DNA of 64,000 nucleotides from Nocardia pseudovaccinii NBRC 100343 (lineage in GTDB: Bacteria; Actinomycetota; Actinomycetes; Mycobacteriales; Mycobacteriaceae). Below the pieces are notes generated by a model. That model had not been told where the DNA came from. It worked only from the letters and a program-made list of their open reading frames with translations, and searched no databases. Both the position numbers and the translations under genes were made by a program. Positions 42,819-52,492 of the stretch are shown here, in pieces. The DNA lies in contig NZ_BDBY01000293.1 in the NCBI RefSeq assembly GCF_001613225.1, positions 1 to 64,000 on the forward strand. The letters run 5' to 3'. Numbering within the stretch: position 1 is the first letter of the stretch; every line of letters begins with the position of its first letter.

Positions 42819-43769
42819 ATGACGGAATTCGGCATCGATGTCAGCAACCACCAGAACACATTCGACTTCGCGGTCGCGGCCGCCGAGGGCATGAGCTTCG
42901 CCACCCACAAAATCTGCGAAGGGACCTGGCTGGATCCGTTGTGGCCCCGCGCCCGCGAACAGATGGCCACCCACTTCCAGTTCTGGGGCGGCTACATCTA
43001 CTGCCGCCTCGACACTGCCCCCGCCCTCGAAGCCGACGCGGCCCTTGCCTACCTCGGCGATACCGACGTGCCGATCCAGATCGACTACGAAGACCTCAAA
43101 GGCGCACCCAGTATCGAAGACCTCCTCGCCCGCGTCGATGCCCTGACCGCGCGAGGCTTCCAGCTGCTGCCGATCTATTTGCCGCGCTGGTACTGGCGCG
43201 ACCACATGGGCTCACCCGACCTCATCGAATTGCCTGTGCCGATCTGGAACTCCTCCTACGTCAACGGCACCGGCACCCCCGCCCAGCTCTACCCCGGCCA
43301 CGACCACCCCGGATGGAAACCGATGGGCGGCAAAGACATCGCCATCCTCCAGTTCTCGGCCACCGCTTCTATCGGCGGCCAACTCATCGACGTCAACGCG
43401 ATCCGCGGCGGGCGAGACCAACTCGCCCGCCTGTTCTGGAAGGAACTCGATATGCAGCTCACCGACATGATCACCAACAAGGACGGCAACGAAGTCACCG
43501 TCGCCGAACTATTGGCCAGCATCGACCTACACGCATCCTGGGTCGTCGACCAACTTGCCGGACCCGACTCCCGCCGCCAACCCGGCCCCGACCTGGACCC
43601 CACCGGATGGCCCCAGCTCGACGGCAAGTCGATCGTCGACTCGGTCGCGGCCGCACACGACAAGATCGACACCGTCACCACCGTGCTCGGGCAAATCCAG
43701 GACAAGATCCAGACCGTCCTCGAACACCTCGACACCGACCCGTCCACCGGGCGTCACCGCAAGCAGTAG
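42819..43769 (+). CDS. GH25-type endolysin
   Basis: A 316-residue protein with a GH25-like (lysozyme) fold: GIDVSNHQNTFDF at the start, the acidic motif QIDYEDLKG and YLPRWYWRDHMG, with IWNSSYVNGTGTPAQLY and ILQFSATASIGG later. The C-terminal 110 residues are helical and may bind the cell wall. ATG 42819 follows ATAGGAGAGGCA. Endolysins of this type cut the glycan backbone for host lysis; no signal peptide is seen, so a holin should be needed. The gene is intact. Confidence 0.8.
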   Translation: MTEFGIDVSNHQNTFDFAVAAAEGMSFATHKICEGTWLDPLWPRAREQMATHFQFWGGYIYCRLDTAPALEADAALAYLGDTDVPIQIDYEDLKGAPSIEDLLARVDALTARGFQLLPIYLPRWYWRDHMGSPDLIELPVPIWNSSYVNGTGTPAQLYPGHDHPGWKPMGGKDIAILQFSATASIGGQLIDVNAIRGGRDQLARLFWKELDMQLTDMITNKDGNEVTVAELLASIDLHASWVVDQLAGPDSRRQPGPDLDPTGWPQLDGKSIVDSVAAAHDKIDTVTTVLGQIQDKIQTVLEHLDTDPSTGRHRKQ

Positions 43770-43772
43770 CCG

Positions 43773-44063
43773 ATGGGATGGCTCAACGCAGACCTCATCC
43801 AAGCTTTCGGCGTCGCGGTCGCCACCGTGATCGGCGCCGTAACTGCCCGCCAGGCCGGGGAGGTCCGCAAACTGCGCGCCCGCGTCACCGAGCTCGAACG
43901 CCAATCCCGCAGCGACGGTGAGCGTTTCCGTGACGCGCTGCGGTTGATCCGGCAGTTGCTGCGCCACAGCGACGAGCTCACCTCACAGCTACGTCAGCAT
44001 GTGCCCGCTGTGGAACCACCGGATACTCCGGCGATTCCGGCGTGGCTCGAGGACGAGCTGTAG
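43773..44063 (+). CDS. Small TM/coiled-coil protein, holin-like
   Basis: A 96-residue protein with one N-terminal hydrophobic segment (LIQAFGVAVATVIGAVTA), then a coiled coil and a Pro-rich C-terminus. It lies three bases after the endolysin gene. That place and single-TM layout suggest a lysis role such as holin or holin helper, but such proteins are too variable to be sure. Confidence 0.5.
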   Translation: MGWLNADLIQAFGVAVATVIGAVTARQAGEVRKLRARVTELERQSRSDGERFRDALRLIRQLLRHSDELTSQLRQHVPAVEPPDTPAIPAWLEDEL

Positions 44064-44069
44064 CGGCCG

Positions 44070-44870
44070 GTGACGACTCCGGACAAGTCGACCCCCGATG
44101 GTTCCTGGAACCTCGGGGCGTTTCGCAGGTTTCAAGACCAATCACCCGAAGACGCCAAAGCCGCCATCCGCTCCGGCGTCATCGGCGCGTTCACCGGCGC
44201 ACAGGATGTTCATCGCCGCGAGGTCCGCCAGCCCATCCAACAGCGACCCACCTATGACGAGATTCCGACCGATATCCCACTGTGGGCCAATCTCACCGCC
44301 ACCGACGACACCACCTTCCCCCTCGCCCTGCTCGCCCGACAACCCGACGGCAACGGCGTCCTGTCCGAACCGCCGTTCTACCAACCCGCCACCGGCGCAA
44401 TCGAAATCGGCATGATCCGCGCCATCCGCGACCGCGAATACCGGCAAGTCGGACTCATCATCGGCCCGGCCGGATGGTCGTTCGTCAACTCCGCCTTCGT
44501 CGCCATCTACAGCCTCGATCAGAACAACGGTGACCTGACGCTGATCTGGGACAGCGGCGACATCAAAACCGTCCTCAACGCCGCCTCCACCCAATACCGC
44601 TTCGACATCCCCACCATCAACGCCCACCAAGGCGACATCTACGGCGTCGGATTCCTCGCCAACTACATCGGCCTCAGCGGCTACAAACTCGCCACCGTCG
44701 CCCGCTGGGTCATCAACCAGCCCTGGGGAACACAGCCCGGACACCCCTACTACTGGAGCCGCGGCACCGACGGAGCAGGCAACGGCGGCGGCTATCCCGC
44801 ACCACCACTATTCGTCAGCGCAGCCAACTGCGGCACCAACCACTGGTGGCCCTGGTTCCTCCTCGGATAG
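44070..44870 (+). CDS. Phage minor tail protein
   Basis: A 266-residue beta-rich protein with many Trp/Tyr/Asn residues and a C-terminus rich in Gly and Trp (GTNHWWPWFLLG end). GTG 44070 lies six bases after the previous stop. The beta content and place among the last late genes suggest a receptor-binding or baseplate component. No family recognised with certainty. Confidence 0.5.
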   Translation: MTTPDKSTPDGSWNLGAFRRFQDQSPEDAKAAIRSGVIGAFTGAQDVHRREVRQPIQQRPTYDEIPTDIPLWANLTATDDTTFPLALLARQPDGNGVLSEPPFYQPATGAIEIGMIRAIRDREYRQVGLIIGPAGWSFVNSAFVAIYSLDQNNGDLTLIWDSGDIKTVLNAASTQYRFDIPTINAHQGDIYGVGFLANYIGLSGYKLATVARWVINQPWGTQPGHPYYWSRGTDGAGNGGGYPAPPLFVSAANCGTNHWWPWFLLG

Positions 44871-44878
44871 GAGCGCGT

Positions 44879-45205
44879 GTGCCCAACTACCTCGGACACC
44901 GACCCAACCGATACACCCTCGTCCTCACCCGAGCGGCCGCATTTACTCAACGCTTCGAGAACACCGACAACGTGCTGCCCGATGGGACGACTTCTTGGAT
45001 CGACGTCTACGACACCGACGACGAAATACTCACCACATGGCACGCCACCACGATCAGCGCCGACGCAGTTGAGTACCTAATCGGGCCGGACTACACCGAT
45101 GTCATCGACACCCATACCCGCGCCACCTACTACCTCTACCTCAACTATCCAGGGACCCACTTGCCATACTGCTGGTTCAGAGGCCCGATCGTCCGCGAGC
45201 AGTAG
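44879..45205 (+). CDS. LtfC-like tail beta-sandwich protein
   Basis: A 108-residue protein with the pattern of LtfC/p132-type beta-sandwich domains found near tail genes in actinophages: an N-terminal NYLGHRPNRYTLVLTRAA start, FPDGT-like turn (here LPDGTTSW) and a Y/W-rich end. GTG 44879 follows GATAGGAGCG. It is the last gene of the late region; the 112 bases after it contain no clear terminator before the convergent type III restriction genes. Confidence 0.6.
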   Translation: MPNYLGHRPNRYTLVLTRAAAFTQRFENTDNVLPDGTTSWIDVYDTDDEILTTWHATTISADAVEYLIGPDYTDVIDTHTRATYYLYLNYPGTHLPYCWFRGPIVREQ

Positions 45206-45317
45206 AAAGTCATCCGTCCATGACTGAGCCGCACCGGAATCAGTCAGCAGCTGCATCGTGCAGTTCCGAATTGCCAAGGAGTCGAAACCCGTCGGTGGAT
45301 CGAGGATTAAAGCCTTG

Positions 45318-47789
45318 CTACGTCGGAAGAGCCGGTTGTGCTCGCGCCTCCTTCGTGAGATCAAGCCAGCGGCCTTTAGCGTTGGCGATGACGGTCTCAG
45401 TTGCGAACAGATAGTGCCAGTCCCCGTAGACTCCTGCCGAGTTCACCTTCTCAACCCAGGCTTCTGCGGCCCTCCGCTTCATGACAACGTCGGGGTCACT
45501 TGCGTCATCGTCGGCCTTACCCTCGATGAGCCAATGATCGCCATTCGAGTCGACAGCGATGAAGTCGGCGAAGTATTTCCCGCCGTCATATTCGATCCAG
45601 ATCGGCCCGTTGGTATAGATGCGGAGCCACCACTTGATCTGAGACGACGACTCCAAGATGTTGGCGAGGGCCCATTCAGTGGATTTCGCATCGAACGATG
45701 CGACTGGCTCGATTGAGTGGACCCAATCCCCGTACCAGAGGCCCTTGACGAAACTCTCCCAGCGGGAGTGGATCGGTGAAGGCATGATGCGGGTGGGCGG
45801 CAGAACAGGCACCTCGATTACGTTGAACTCCCATGTCGGAGATGTGGCGCGGAGCTCGTACGACTTGATAATCGCTGCTTCTAGGGCACGAGTGGCGAGC
45901 GTGGACCGTTTAGTGCTCCAGGTCGCCTCACCGTTGTCGGCGACACCGGCTCCCTCCAGGAACCAGCTGATAACCTCACCAGCCGCTGCGTATTCCGTGA
46001 CGGTCGACTCCACAACACTCAGCGCAAGAACCCGGCTCTCAAGCTGAGACTTCACGGAGGAAACCGGGACTGTCTCCAGGTACGCCTTCTCCTCCTCAAG
46101 GAACCGTGTGCCTACTACGACATCGCCGTCAATACCTCGCTGGGCGTCGAGGGCAACCCGTGTCATGTATACAGACTCGTCCGTGAGGTATTTGCTCCCC
46201 AATGTCTTTGCCTGCTGCTCGGTAATGAGTTTCAGACTGAACCGGCTCGGTACTGCCTGACGTTCTAGGCGAGGGAATCGAATTCGCGGTGCATCAGGGA
46301 CAGGCGCAACGTACTTGATCGTGGCCGCGGCAGCGGATCGGTGCTCATCGATGACCTCGTCGTACTCCTGCACCTTCAGGAGTAACGACGGGTCTGTAAG
46401 GTGATCCCCACTCTGATCATCTCCACCGAAGACAAAGGTGAGGCTGGGTTGGCTAGGGATCCCCGCACCCTCGGAGTTGGTGGCTGTGGACGTCTGACTA
46501 CCGCCCGATGTGGCCGACGGCGTAGAGGTCAGTTCGAGGGCGGCCTCGGTTCGTTCCTGAAGAACCTGTTCGAGCAGGGCTTTCTTGTTGGCGAGCAAAT
46601 CACGATAGGAATCGTGGGCGACGATATCGACCGTGTCGACGGCCTCGATTCCCACGCGTCTGCCGAACGGTAGCCGCAGACCGCGCCCTAGAACCTGCTC
46701 GGTTAGTGTTTCGGAGGCGAGGGCGCGGAGACCGATAATAACACCGATATTGCGGACGTCCCACCCTTCTTTCAGTTTATTCACGCTGACCACCGCGCGT
46801 ACGGGTGAATCAGGGGCTTCGACAGCCTGCAAGGCACGCAACGCTTTGTCGCTGGATCCGCCTGTGACCAGGAGCACTTGGCCTTCTCCCGGAAGGAAGT
46901 GAGTGGCGAGGGTGTCCGCGGTGCGTTCCGCATCGGCGACGGTTTGGCAGACGATGAATAGCACCGGCACCACGGTCGAGCTTCCCGCGGCATGGGCGTA
47001 GGCGCGCCAGGCGGTCTCCTTCACATCGCGCAGGTGACAGGCATCGGCGAGTTGAGACCGTTCGTCCTTGATACCGTCGCCGCGGTAGACAACAACGGGA
47101 ATTTTGACGAGTTCGTCGGCGATTGCCTCGGCGAGCGAGTACTGGAAGATGACCTTGTCAGCGGTCACATCACGCTGGTTCGGGGTGGCGGTCAGGCCGA
47201 TGACTGCGCGGGCGCCGAGATTACGAATGGCCGCGCCGTACTTTTCGGCATCGCCGGAGTAGACGTGGTGCTCGTCAGCGATCACGACAAGGTCATCAAC
47301 GTTCTGGAGGTACTCGTACAGGCTGTCGCCGGTGTCCTCGTTGACGCCGTGTACTCGACGTCGAATTTCGTCGTTGGGCTTCAGCAAGGTCTGGATCTTG
47401 AAAATGTAGAGCTTCAGACGGTTAGGGTCATCGCGAGCTTCGCCCGAGGTCCGATAGTTCTCGACGGTGATTATCGTGGGTTCCCAGTCGGCTCCGGGGA
47501 TGTACTTCTGAGCGCCGGGAGTGAAGTTGGCAATAGTCTTCTCATAGATCGCGTCCAGGGGAACTACGATGGCGACGTCGCGGACCCCCCTATCGGCCAG
47601 GTACTCCAGAAACCCAGCTGCGAGATACGTCTTGCCGACGCCGGTTGCGAGGTCACAAATCCATTCCGCCCCGTCACCTGAAGCGATCTTGTCCGCCACC
47701 GCGTGCAGGGCGCGGCGGTTCGGATCCCGCAGATCCAGACGGGCAGCGATCGCCTCGACGAGCTGTCGGTCATAGTCGATCCAAGTCAT
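45318..47789 (-). CDS. Type III restriction enzyme, Res subunit
   Basis: An 823-residue SF2 helicase/nuclease. Walker A is TGVGKT (about 49-54), the DExH box reads ADEHH near residue 173, SAT is GLTATP, and the C-terminal helicase half has VSVNKLKEGWDVRNIGVIIGLR and QVLGRGLRLP (motif VI). The last 100 residues carry a PD-(D/E)xK-type nuclease: YFADFIAVDS and WLIEGKADDD. With the Mod subunit it cuts DNA between two head-to-head sites after ATP-driven one-dimensional movement. The ATG overlaps the mod stop by four bases. Confidence 0.85.
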   Translation of the reverse strand: MTWIDYDRQLVEAIAARLDLRDPNRRALHAVADKIASGDGAEWICDLATGVGKTYLAAGFLEYLADRGVRDVAIVVPLDAIYEKTIANFTPGAQKYIPGADWEPTIITVENYRTSGEARDDPNRLKLYIFKIQTLLKPNDEIRRRVHGVNEDTGDSLYEYLQNVDDLVVIADEHHVYSGDAEKYGAAIRNLGARAVIGLTATPNQRDVTADKVIFQYSLAEAIADELVKIPVVVYRGDGIKDERSQLADACHLRDVKETAWRAYAHAAGSSTVVPVLFIVCQTVADAERTADTLATHFLPGEGQVLLVTGGSSDKALRALQAVEAPDSPVRAVVSVNKLKEGWDVRNIGVIIGLRALASETLTEQVLGRGLRLPFGRRVGIEAVDTVDIVAHDSYRDLLANKKALLEQVLQERTEAALELTSTPSATSGGSQTSTATNSEGAGIPSQPSLTFVFGGDDQSGDHLTDPSLLLKVQEYDEVIDEHRSAAAATIKYVAPVPDAPRIRFPRLERQAVPSRFSLKLITEQQAKTLGSKYLTDESVYMTRVALDAQRGIDGDVVVGTRFLEEEKAYLETVPVSSVKSQLESRVLALSVVESTVTEYAAAGEVISWFLEGAGVADNGEATWSTKRSTLATRALEAAIIKSYELRATSPTWEFNVIEVPVLPPTRIMPSPIHSRWESFVKGLWYGDWVHSIEPVASFDAKSTEWALANILESSSQIKWWLRIYTNGPIWIEYDGGKYFADFIAVDSNGDHWLIEGKADDDASDPDVVMKRRAAEAWVEKVNSAGVYGDWHYLFATETVIANAKGRWLDLTKEARAQPALPT

Positions 47790-49690
47790 CGGACCACCTT
47801 CGATCGCTTGATGAGGGCGTCGGGAACCTTCATTACCCTGGATCCGGGTCGTAGAGAAGCCAGAGTGGTTACTGACGCCGGATGCACAGCAGTGCCCGCG
47901 AGTGTCACTGTCTCGCTCTCGTCGAGCAATGTGATGCTGTGGTGGATGATCTCGTCGTCAACCATGCCTGCGATTACGACAAGCGCGTCACGCCCCTTTA
48001 CTGCGGTCAATCCTCGACGGCCTGTCAGTGTATAACCGAGTTGTGCAGCGACGTACCGGCTGAACGTCACGGAGTCCACGTCCCTCAGAAATGCGAATCC
48101 ACTCTCGACCTGTAGGCAGGGCGGTGCAACGGACAGAGCGCTGAAGCCTCCACCGCCGGACCAAATTTGTTGCTTGACAGGCGTGGTGCGCATCTGTGTA
48201 AGGAGCTCAGTCACGAGGTCTCGGTCGACGTCCAAGCCGTCGGAGTCGAGAAGCTTCTGAACCACTTTCCGCGCATCATCAAGGGCGGACAAGGTCACAC
48301 CAGCGGGTAGGTCGAAAGGCGCCTGTCGCGACTTGACTATCGAGACACCGCCTTGCTCCCCTTCGACAACCTGTGTGAGTCTGGGGTTAGTGAAATCTTT
48401 GACCGTTGCGTCGACAGCCTCGATTGTGACCCATCGGCGTCCAAGCTTATGCGCAACTGCCGCCGTTGTACCGGACCCAGCGAAACAGTCGACCACGATG
48501 TCGTTGGGTTGAGTCGAGACTTCGATAATCTTCTTCAGAAACCGTTCAGGCTTCGGCGTCGCGAACGCAGTAGTGCCGGGAAACAGAGCCTTGATCTCCG
48601 CCTTAGCTTCTCGGTTGTGCCCGACCTCGGTGTTGAACCACATAGTTCGGGTATTCGAGCCGGTGTCCGGTTGCGGGCGCTTTCTGCCCAGAGTTCCCCG
48701 AGACCGCAGGATGTACTCCGGCCAGATGCCGGCTTGCTTTCGCTCTTCGGCGTATTGCCGGGCTTCATCGAGAGGAACAGCGAGCATCAGTGCCGGAATC
48801 CCCTTGCGGAGATCCTCAACAGGCACTCCACAGATCTCTGCACGCTTGGCGTCATCGTCGAGGACCCGCAACTCGTAAGGTGCCCATTCCGACATCGCGG
48901 CAAGTACGGACTCTTGCTTCGTCGCCCAGCACCGGCCTTTGGCGGGATACATCAGATCGCCGGTGATCGGGGACTGAACGGCGTAGACCCAGGTTTGGTT
49001 GCGATGTGCCGAAGGAGCGGTCGGGTCGCCGTCGAACCAAGGCTTGGGATCCCCGTCCGGCGACTTGTAGATCGAGTTCAGCGCTTCGTCGCGCTCCGAC
49101 CGGTTGAGTCTTGCTCTGGGCGTTTTGCCGTAGACCAAGAGCGTATCGTGATCGCTGGAGAAGTTCGGAAGATCGCTGCGTGGGCTGTCTGCCTTTTGCC
49201 AGATCACCGTGCCAAGGTATGAATTGATCCCAAACTCGCCATCGAGTACTTGTCGGGCACGGTGTACCTCGGTGTCGTCCAGGTGTACCCAAATGATCCC
49301 ATCATCGGCCATCAATCGGGCAAGCTCTCGGATTCGGTCGCGGAACATGGTCAACCAGACCGAGTGCTCAAAGTTGTCGTCATATTGCTCGAACGCCTGG
49401 CCAGTATTGAAGGGCGGATCGATGTAGACGAGTTTGACCTTGCCTCTGTACTGCGCCGAATACTCAGGGATACGGTTCAGTGCGCGGAGGGCATCATAGG
49501 CGTCGCCAAGAATTAGCAGGTTGTCGGCTGGAGTGCCTTTGGCGTTGCCTGCGGTGTGTGCCAAGTCGAGCAAGCGGACCTCGGTGACTCGGGGGTCATC
49601 GCGCTCAACCCACTCGTAACCGCCTTTGCCGTCCGACAGTAGCGTCTTGGCCTGATTCATCCAGGTCAGGGTCAGCCGGTTCGCCGCCAT
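47786..49690 (-). CDS. Type III DNA methyltransferase, Mod subunit
   Basis: A 634-residue DNA (adenine-N6) methyltransferase. The catalytic motif IV DPPFNTG lies at residues 91-97, and AdoMet motif I is DCFAGSGTT near residue 405: the order IV before I marks the beta class typical of Mod proteins. The central region is the target-recognition domain that sets specificity, which cannot be read from sequence. The gene is upstream of res and overlaps it, so both subunits are co-translated. No frame disruption or phase-variable repeat was noticed. Confidence 0.9.
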   Translation of the reverse strand: MAANRLTLTWMNQAKTLLSDGKGGYEWVERDDPRVTEVRLLDLAHTAGNAKGTPADNLLILGDAYDALRALNRIPEYSAQYRGKVKLVYIDPPFNTGQAFEQYDDNFEHSVWLTMFRDRIRELARLMADDGIIWVHLDDTEVHRARQVLDGEFGINSYLGTVIWQKADSPRSDLPNFSSDHDTLLVYGKTPRARLNRSERDEALNSIYKSPDGDPKPWFDGDPTAPSAHRNQTWVYAVQSPITGDLMYPAKGRCWATKQESVLAAMSEWAPYELRVLDDDAKRAEICGVPVEDLRKGIPALMLAVPLDEARQYAEERKQAGIWPEYILRSRGTLGRKRPQPDTGSNTRTMWFNTEVGHNREAKAEIKALFPGTTAFATPKPERFLKKIIEVSTQPNDIVVDCFAGSGTTAAVAHKLGRRWVTIEAVDATVKDFTNPRLTQVVEGEQGGVSIVKSRQAPFDLPAGVTLSALDDARKVVQKLLDSDGLDVDRDLVTELLTQMRTTPVKQQIWSGGGGFSALSVAPPCLQVESGFAFLRDVDSVTFSRYVAAQLGYTLTGRRGLTAVKGRDALVVIAGMVDDEIIHHSITLLDESETVTLAGTAVHPASVTTLASLRPGSRVMKVPDALIKRSKVVR

Positions 49691-50031
49691 CCGTATCCTT
49701 CGCGTCAGGTCACGGCTCCCCGTGAGCCGTCACGCATACAGTAATGGGTGGGTAGGACAGTCAGATCCGGGTTACCGCGGTCACAGTGCAACTCCGCATC
49801 AGCACCTACCGCGGGCGCGACAAACGGGGCGAACTTCCGAACAGCACGACTTAGCCCTTAGCCCGTGGCGGTTCAGCCAGTCGACCAGTTCAATAGCGTT
49901 CGGTCGCCGGTCAGAGTACTTGTTCGATAACCGCGTGTACATCTCCACACGATGTCCCCCAAGGTGCCCGATCATCGTCCTATGCTGGGCGGCACCCCGG
50001 TGGCCATGGTTGGGATGAGGAGTTCGGCCTA
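49691..50031. other. Divergent gap between mod and GmrSD genes
   Basis: 341 bases with no convincing gene on either strand. It should contain the divergent promoters of the type III system and the DUF262 gene. A ribosome-binding site GAGGAG precedes 50032. No operator-like repeat was identified. Confidence 0.4.
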
Positions 50032-51951
50032 ATGAAAGCGGATGCGCTGGCACCGAAAGCGTTGTTCGACAGTGCGGTTCACTACGAGATACCAGTCTTT
50101 CAGCGACCTTACGTGTGGTCGGAGGATGATCAGTGGGCACCGTTGTGGCAGGACGTGATTCGCGTAGTCGACAAGGTCTTGGCCGTAGGTGATGACCAGG
50201 ACGCCTTGGACGCGATTAGCGGGCACTTCCTCGGCGCGATCGTCTTCAAGTCGAAGCCCGCCAGCACCGGTGATGTAACACGGCATTCGGTGATCGACGG
50301 CCAGCAGCGAACGACGACGCTGCAGGTGCTACTTGATGCGGCGCAGAAGGTGCTGGCGGATCTGGGGTACGAGGACGAGGGTGAGGCACTGGCGGAGTTG
50401 ACTGTCAACTCCGCCAAGAGGTTTCGCAACAAGCCCGAGCAATTCAAGCTGCGCCCGTCCCGCTCGGATCGTGATGCTTTCTCCGCGGTCATGTCCGGTG
50501 CGGACGTCGGCGGATATGACGATCACCGTGTCGTCGAAGCGCATCGCTTCTTCAGCAACGAGATCCACATCTGGATCACGGGCGTGCGCGATGACCATGA
50601 CCGAGGCCTGGTGGGGACGCAGTCCGAGCGGGTACAGGCACTCACGGATGTCCTGCAATTTCGTCTTCTCGTGGTAGCGATAAACCTATCTGGCCATGAT
50701 GACGATCAGCTGATCTTCGAGACGCTCAACGATCGTGGCACCCCGCTGCTCAAAGCTGACCTGATCAAGAACTGGATCTTCCAACGGGGCGAGCAGTTGC
50801 ACGCCGATGTCAACACGTGGCCGGACCGGTTCTGGCTGGAGTTCGATGACGACTGGTGGCGTGAAGAGATTGCGCAGGGGCGGCACCTGCGTTCGCGGAT
50901 TGACGTGTTCTTGCAATATTGGTTGACGATGCGGACTCGCGACGAGATCTTGGTCGATGAGACGTTCCGTCGCTTCACCGAGTACGTCGATACCCAGATG
51001 GCCACCGTCGAGTATGCCGAGGAACTGCTCACTCAGCTGCAGCGTGATGCAGAGCAGTTTCGATCGTTGGCCGAGATGCCGACCTCGACCGCGGCCGGCC
51101 AGTTCTATCGGCGGGTCATCCAAGAGTTCGAACTCGCCGCCACCACGCCACTTCTGATGTGGTTGCTCTCCGACAATCACCGTATTCCCGACGACCAAGT
51201 CGAGCTGGCGCTCACTGCGTTGGAGAGCTGGGTGATTCGCCGGACCCTTCTTCGCTACACCAGCAGCGACGTTAACCGCCTGATGGTCTCCACGCTCGGC
51301 ATCGTCGAGGGAGTTCCGCCCCAAGAAGTTGGCAACATAGTGTCGCGCTACCTTTCAGCGCAGACGGCGGAGACTAGGCGCTGGCCAACCGACGAGGAGC
51401 TTCGGGAAGTACTGCCCGGTCTTCGCATGTACGGCAATATCCGACAAGCAAGGCTGCGGGTCGTCCTCGAAGGCGTCGAACATCTGCTCCGCACAGAACG
51501 TCACGAAAGAATCAGCGTCGACAATGCGTTGCAGATCGAACACGTGATGCCAAAAGCCTGGCGCAAGTTCTGGGATGGCCGACCACCCCTAGATGACAAG
51601 GCCGCAGGTGCTCGCGACCGGTTGGTCAACACTCTCGGCAACCTCACTTTGGTCACCCAGAAGCTCAACGGGTCGCTGTCGCACCGCCCATGGACCGACG
51701 AGCAGGCAATGCAAGTGGCTCCAACTGGCAAAGAGGCGGGCATGGGTAAGCATTCGCTTCTGAGCAAGTTCAGTGTTCTGGTCCTGAACAAGGAACTGCT
51801 CGATGCCCATCGAGATGCTTGGACCGAAGACGACATCTTCAAACGGTCTGCGCACCTCACCGAGATGATCTGCCAGGCTTGGCCAGGCCCACAACATTTT
51901 TGGCCCGCCGAAACAGCCGAACTCTTCCGTGGCGGCAATGGTGTCCAGTAA
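50032..51951 (+). CDS. GmrSD-type restriction protein (DUF262 + DUF1524)
   Basis: A 639-residue protein. The N-terminal DUF262 ParB/Srx-like NTPase domain shows IPVFQRPYVW (about 20-29), GHFLGAIVF and VIDGQQRTTTLQ (about 87-98). The C-terminal DUF1524 His-Me-finger nuclease has QIEHVMPKAW (about 502) and NTLGNLTLVTQKLN. This single-chain layout matches GmrSD-like type IV enzymes, which restrict phages with modified (for example glucosylated) cytosines. ATG 50032 has a good ribosome-binding site. It overlaps the next gene slightly, suggesting a two-gene unit. Confidence 0.85.
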   Translation: MKADALAPKALFDSAVHYEIPVFQRPYVWSEDDQWAPLWQDVIRVVDKVLAVGDDQDALDAISGHFLGAIVFKSKPASTGDVTRHSVIDGQQRTTTLQVLLDAAQKVLADLGYEDEGEALAELTVNSAKRFRNKPEQFKLRPSRSDRDAFSAVMSGADVGGYDDHRVVEAHRFFSNEIHIWITGVRDDHDRGLVGTQSERVQALTDVLQFRLLVVAINLSGHDDDQLIFETLNDRGTPLLKADLIKNWIFQRGEQLHADVNTWPDRFWLEFDDDWWREEIAQGRHLRSRIDVFLQYWLTMRTRDEILVDETFRRFTEYVDTQMATVEYAEELLTQLQRDAEQFRSLAEMPTSTAAGQFYRRVIQEFELAATTPLLMWLLSDNHRIPDDQVELALTALESWVIRRTLLRYTSSDVNRLMVSTLGIVEGVPPQEVGNIVSRYLSAQTAETRRWPTDEELREVLPGLRMYGNIRQARLRVVLEGVEHLLRTERHERISVDNALQIEHVMPKAWRKFWDGRPPLDDKAAGARDRLVNTLGNLTLVTQKLNGSLSHRPWTDEQAMQVAPTGKEAGMGKHSLLSKFSVLVLNKELLDAHRDAWTEDDIFKRSAHLTEMICQAWPGPQHFWPAETAELFRGGNGVQ

Positions 51952-52492
51952 CAACGAGAAGCATCTGATCGGCAACGCTCACGGGGACCGGGTGTCTCTG
52001 TTCCACGACGGCCGCGTCAAGATCTGGTCGACAACGCATCTATGGACAGTCGGGCACCGGGAACGATCTACCGCGCTCGGCGAAATGGTTCGAATCAGAA
52101 TTGGTGAACAGCTCGATGTGCCAGGGGCAACCCGGGGCCAGCAACGCCCTGACTTCGAGATCGTGACCAATCCCGCACTCGCGCATGAGCTAGCTGCAAC
52201 CGTCTGCGCTGACAATGGCACCTTCGTGCAGTTCTTTCATGATGGCACGATCACTGTGGGGAACGACGGACGGGACATCCACGAACTGCTCAATGCAGGT
52301 CGACGCGCCAACCCGACACGAGGACAGAACGGTGTAGGCGGATCAGTCATGATCGTCTTCGGCGGGAGTTACCGCCCCCGACAATTTCGCCCATCGGACT
52401 ACCCGCTGCTGCCGATATCGGAAGAACACCCGCCGAGCCCTCTGCGGCTCTACCCGGACGAGTTCAAGATCGAATCACCCGGGGTCGATTGA
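51941..52492 (+). CDS. Unknown protein coupled to GmrSD-like gene
   Basis: A 183-residue protein (ATG 51941; a GTG at 51929 is possible) overlapping the end of the DUF262/DUF1524 gene. It has two similar-looking beta units (VSLFHDGRVKIWSTTH and VQFFHDGTITVGNDG) and a Pro-rich end. No known domain. The overlap suggests co-function with the nuclease, perhaps as regulator, specificity factor or immunity partner (inference). Confidence 0.5.
   Translation: MSSNNEKHLIGNAHGDRVSLFHDGRVKIWSTTHLWTVGHRERSTALGEMVRIRIGEQLDVPGATRGQQRPDFEIVTNPALAHELAATVCADNGTFVQFFHDGTITVGNDGRDIHELLNAGRRANPTRGQNGVGGSVMIVFGGSYRPRQFRPSDYPLLPISEEHPPSPLRLYPDEFKIESPGVD

Noticed and set aside
46500..49690. Possible phase-variable repeat in the type III mod gene
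   Set aside because: No tandem short repeats were seen in mod or res; both frames are intact.
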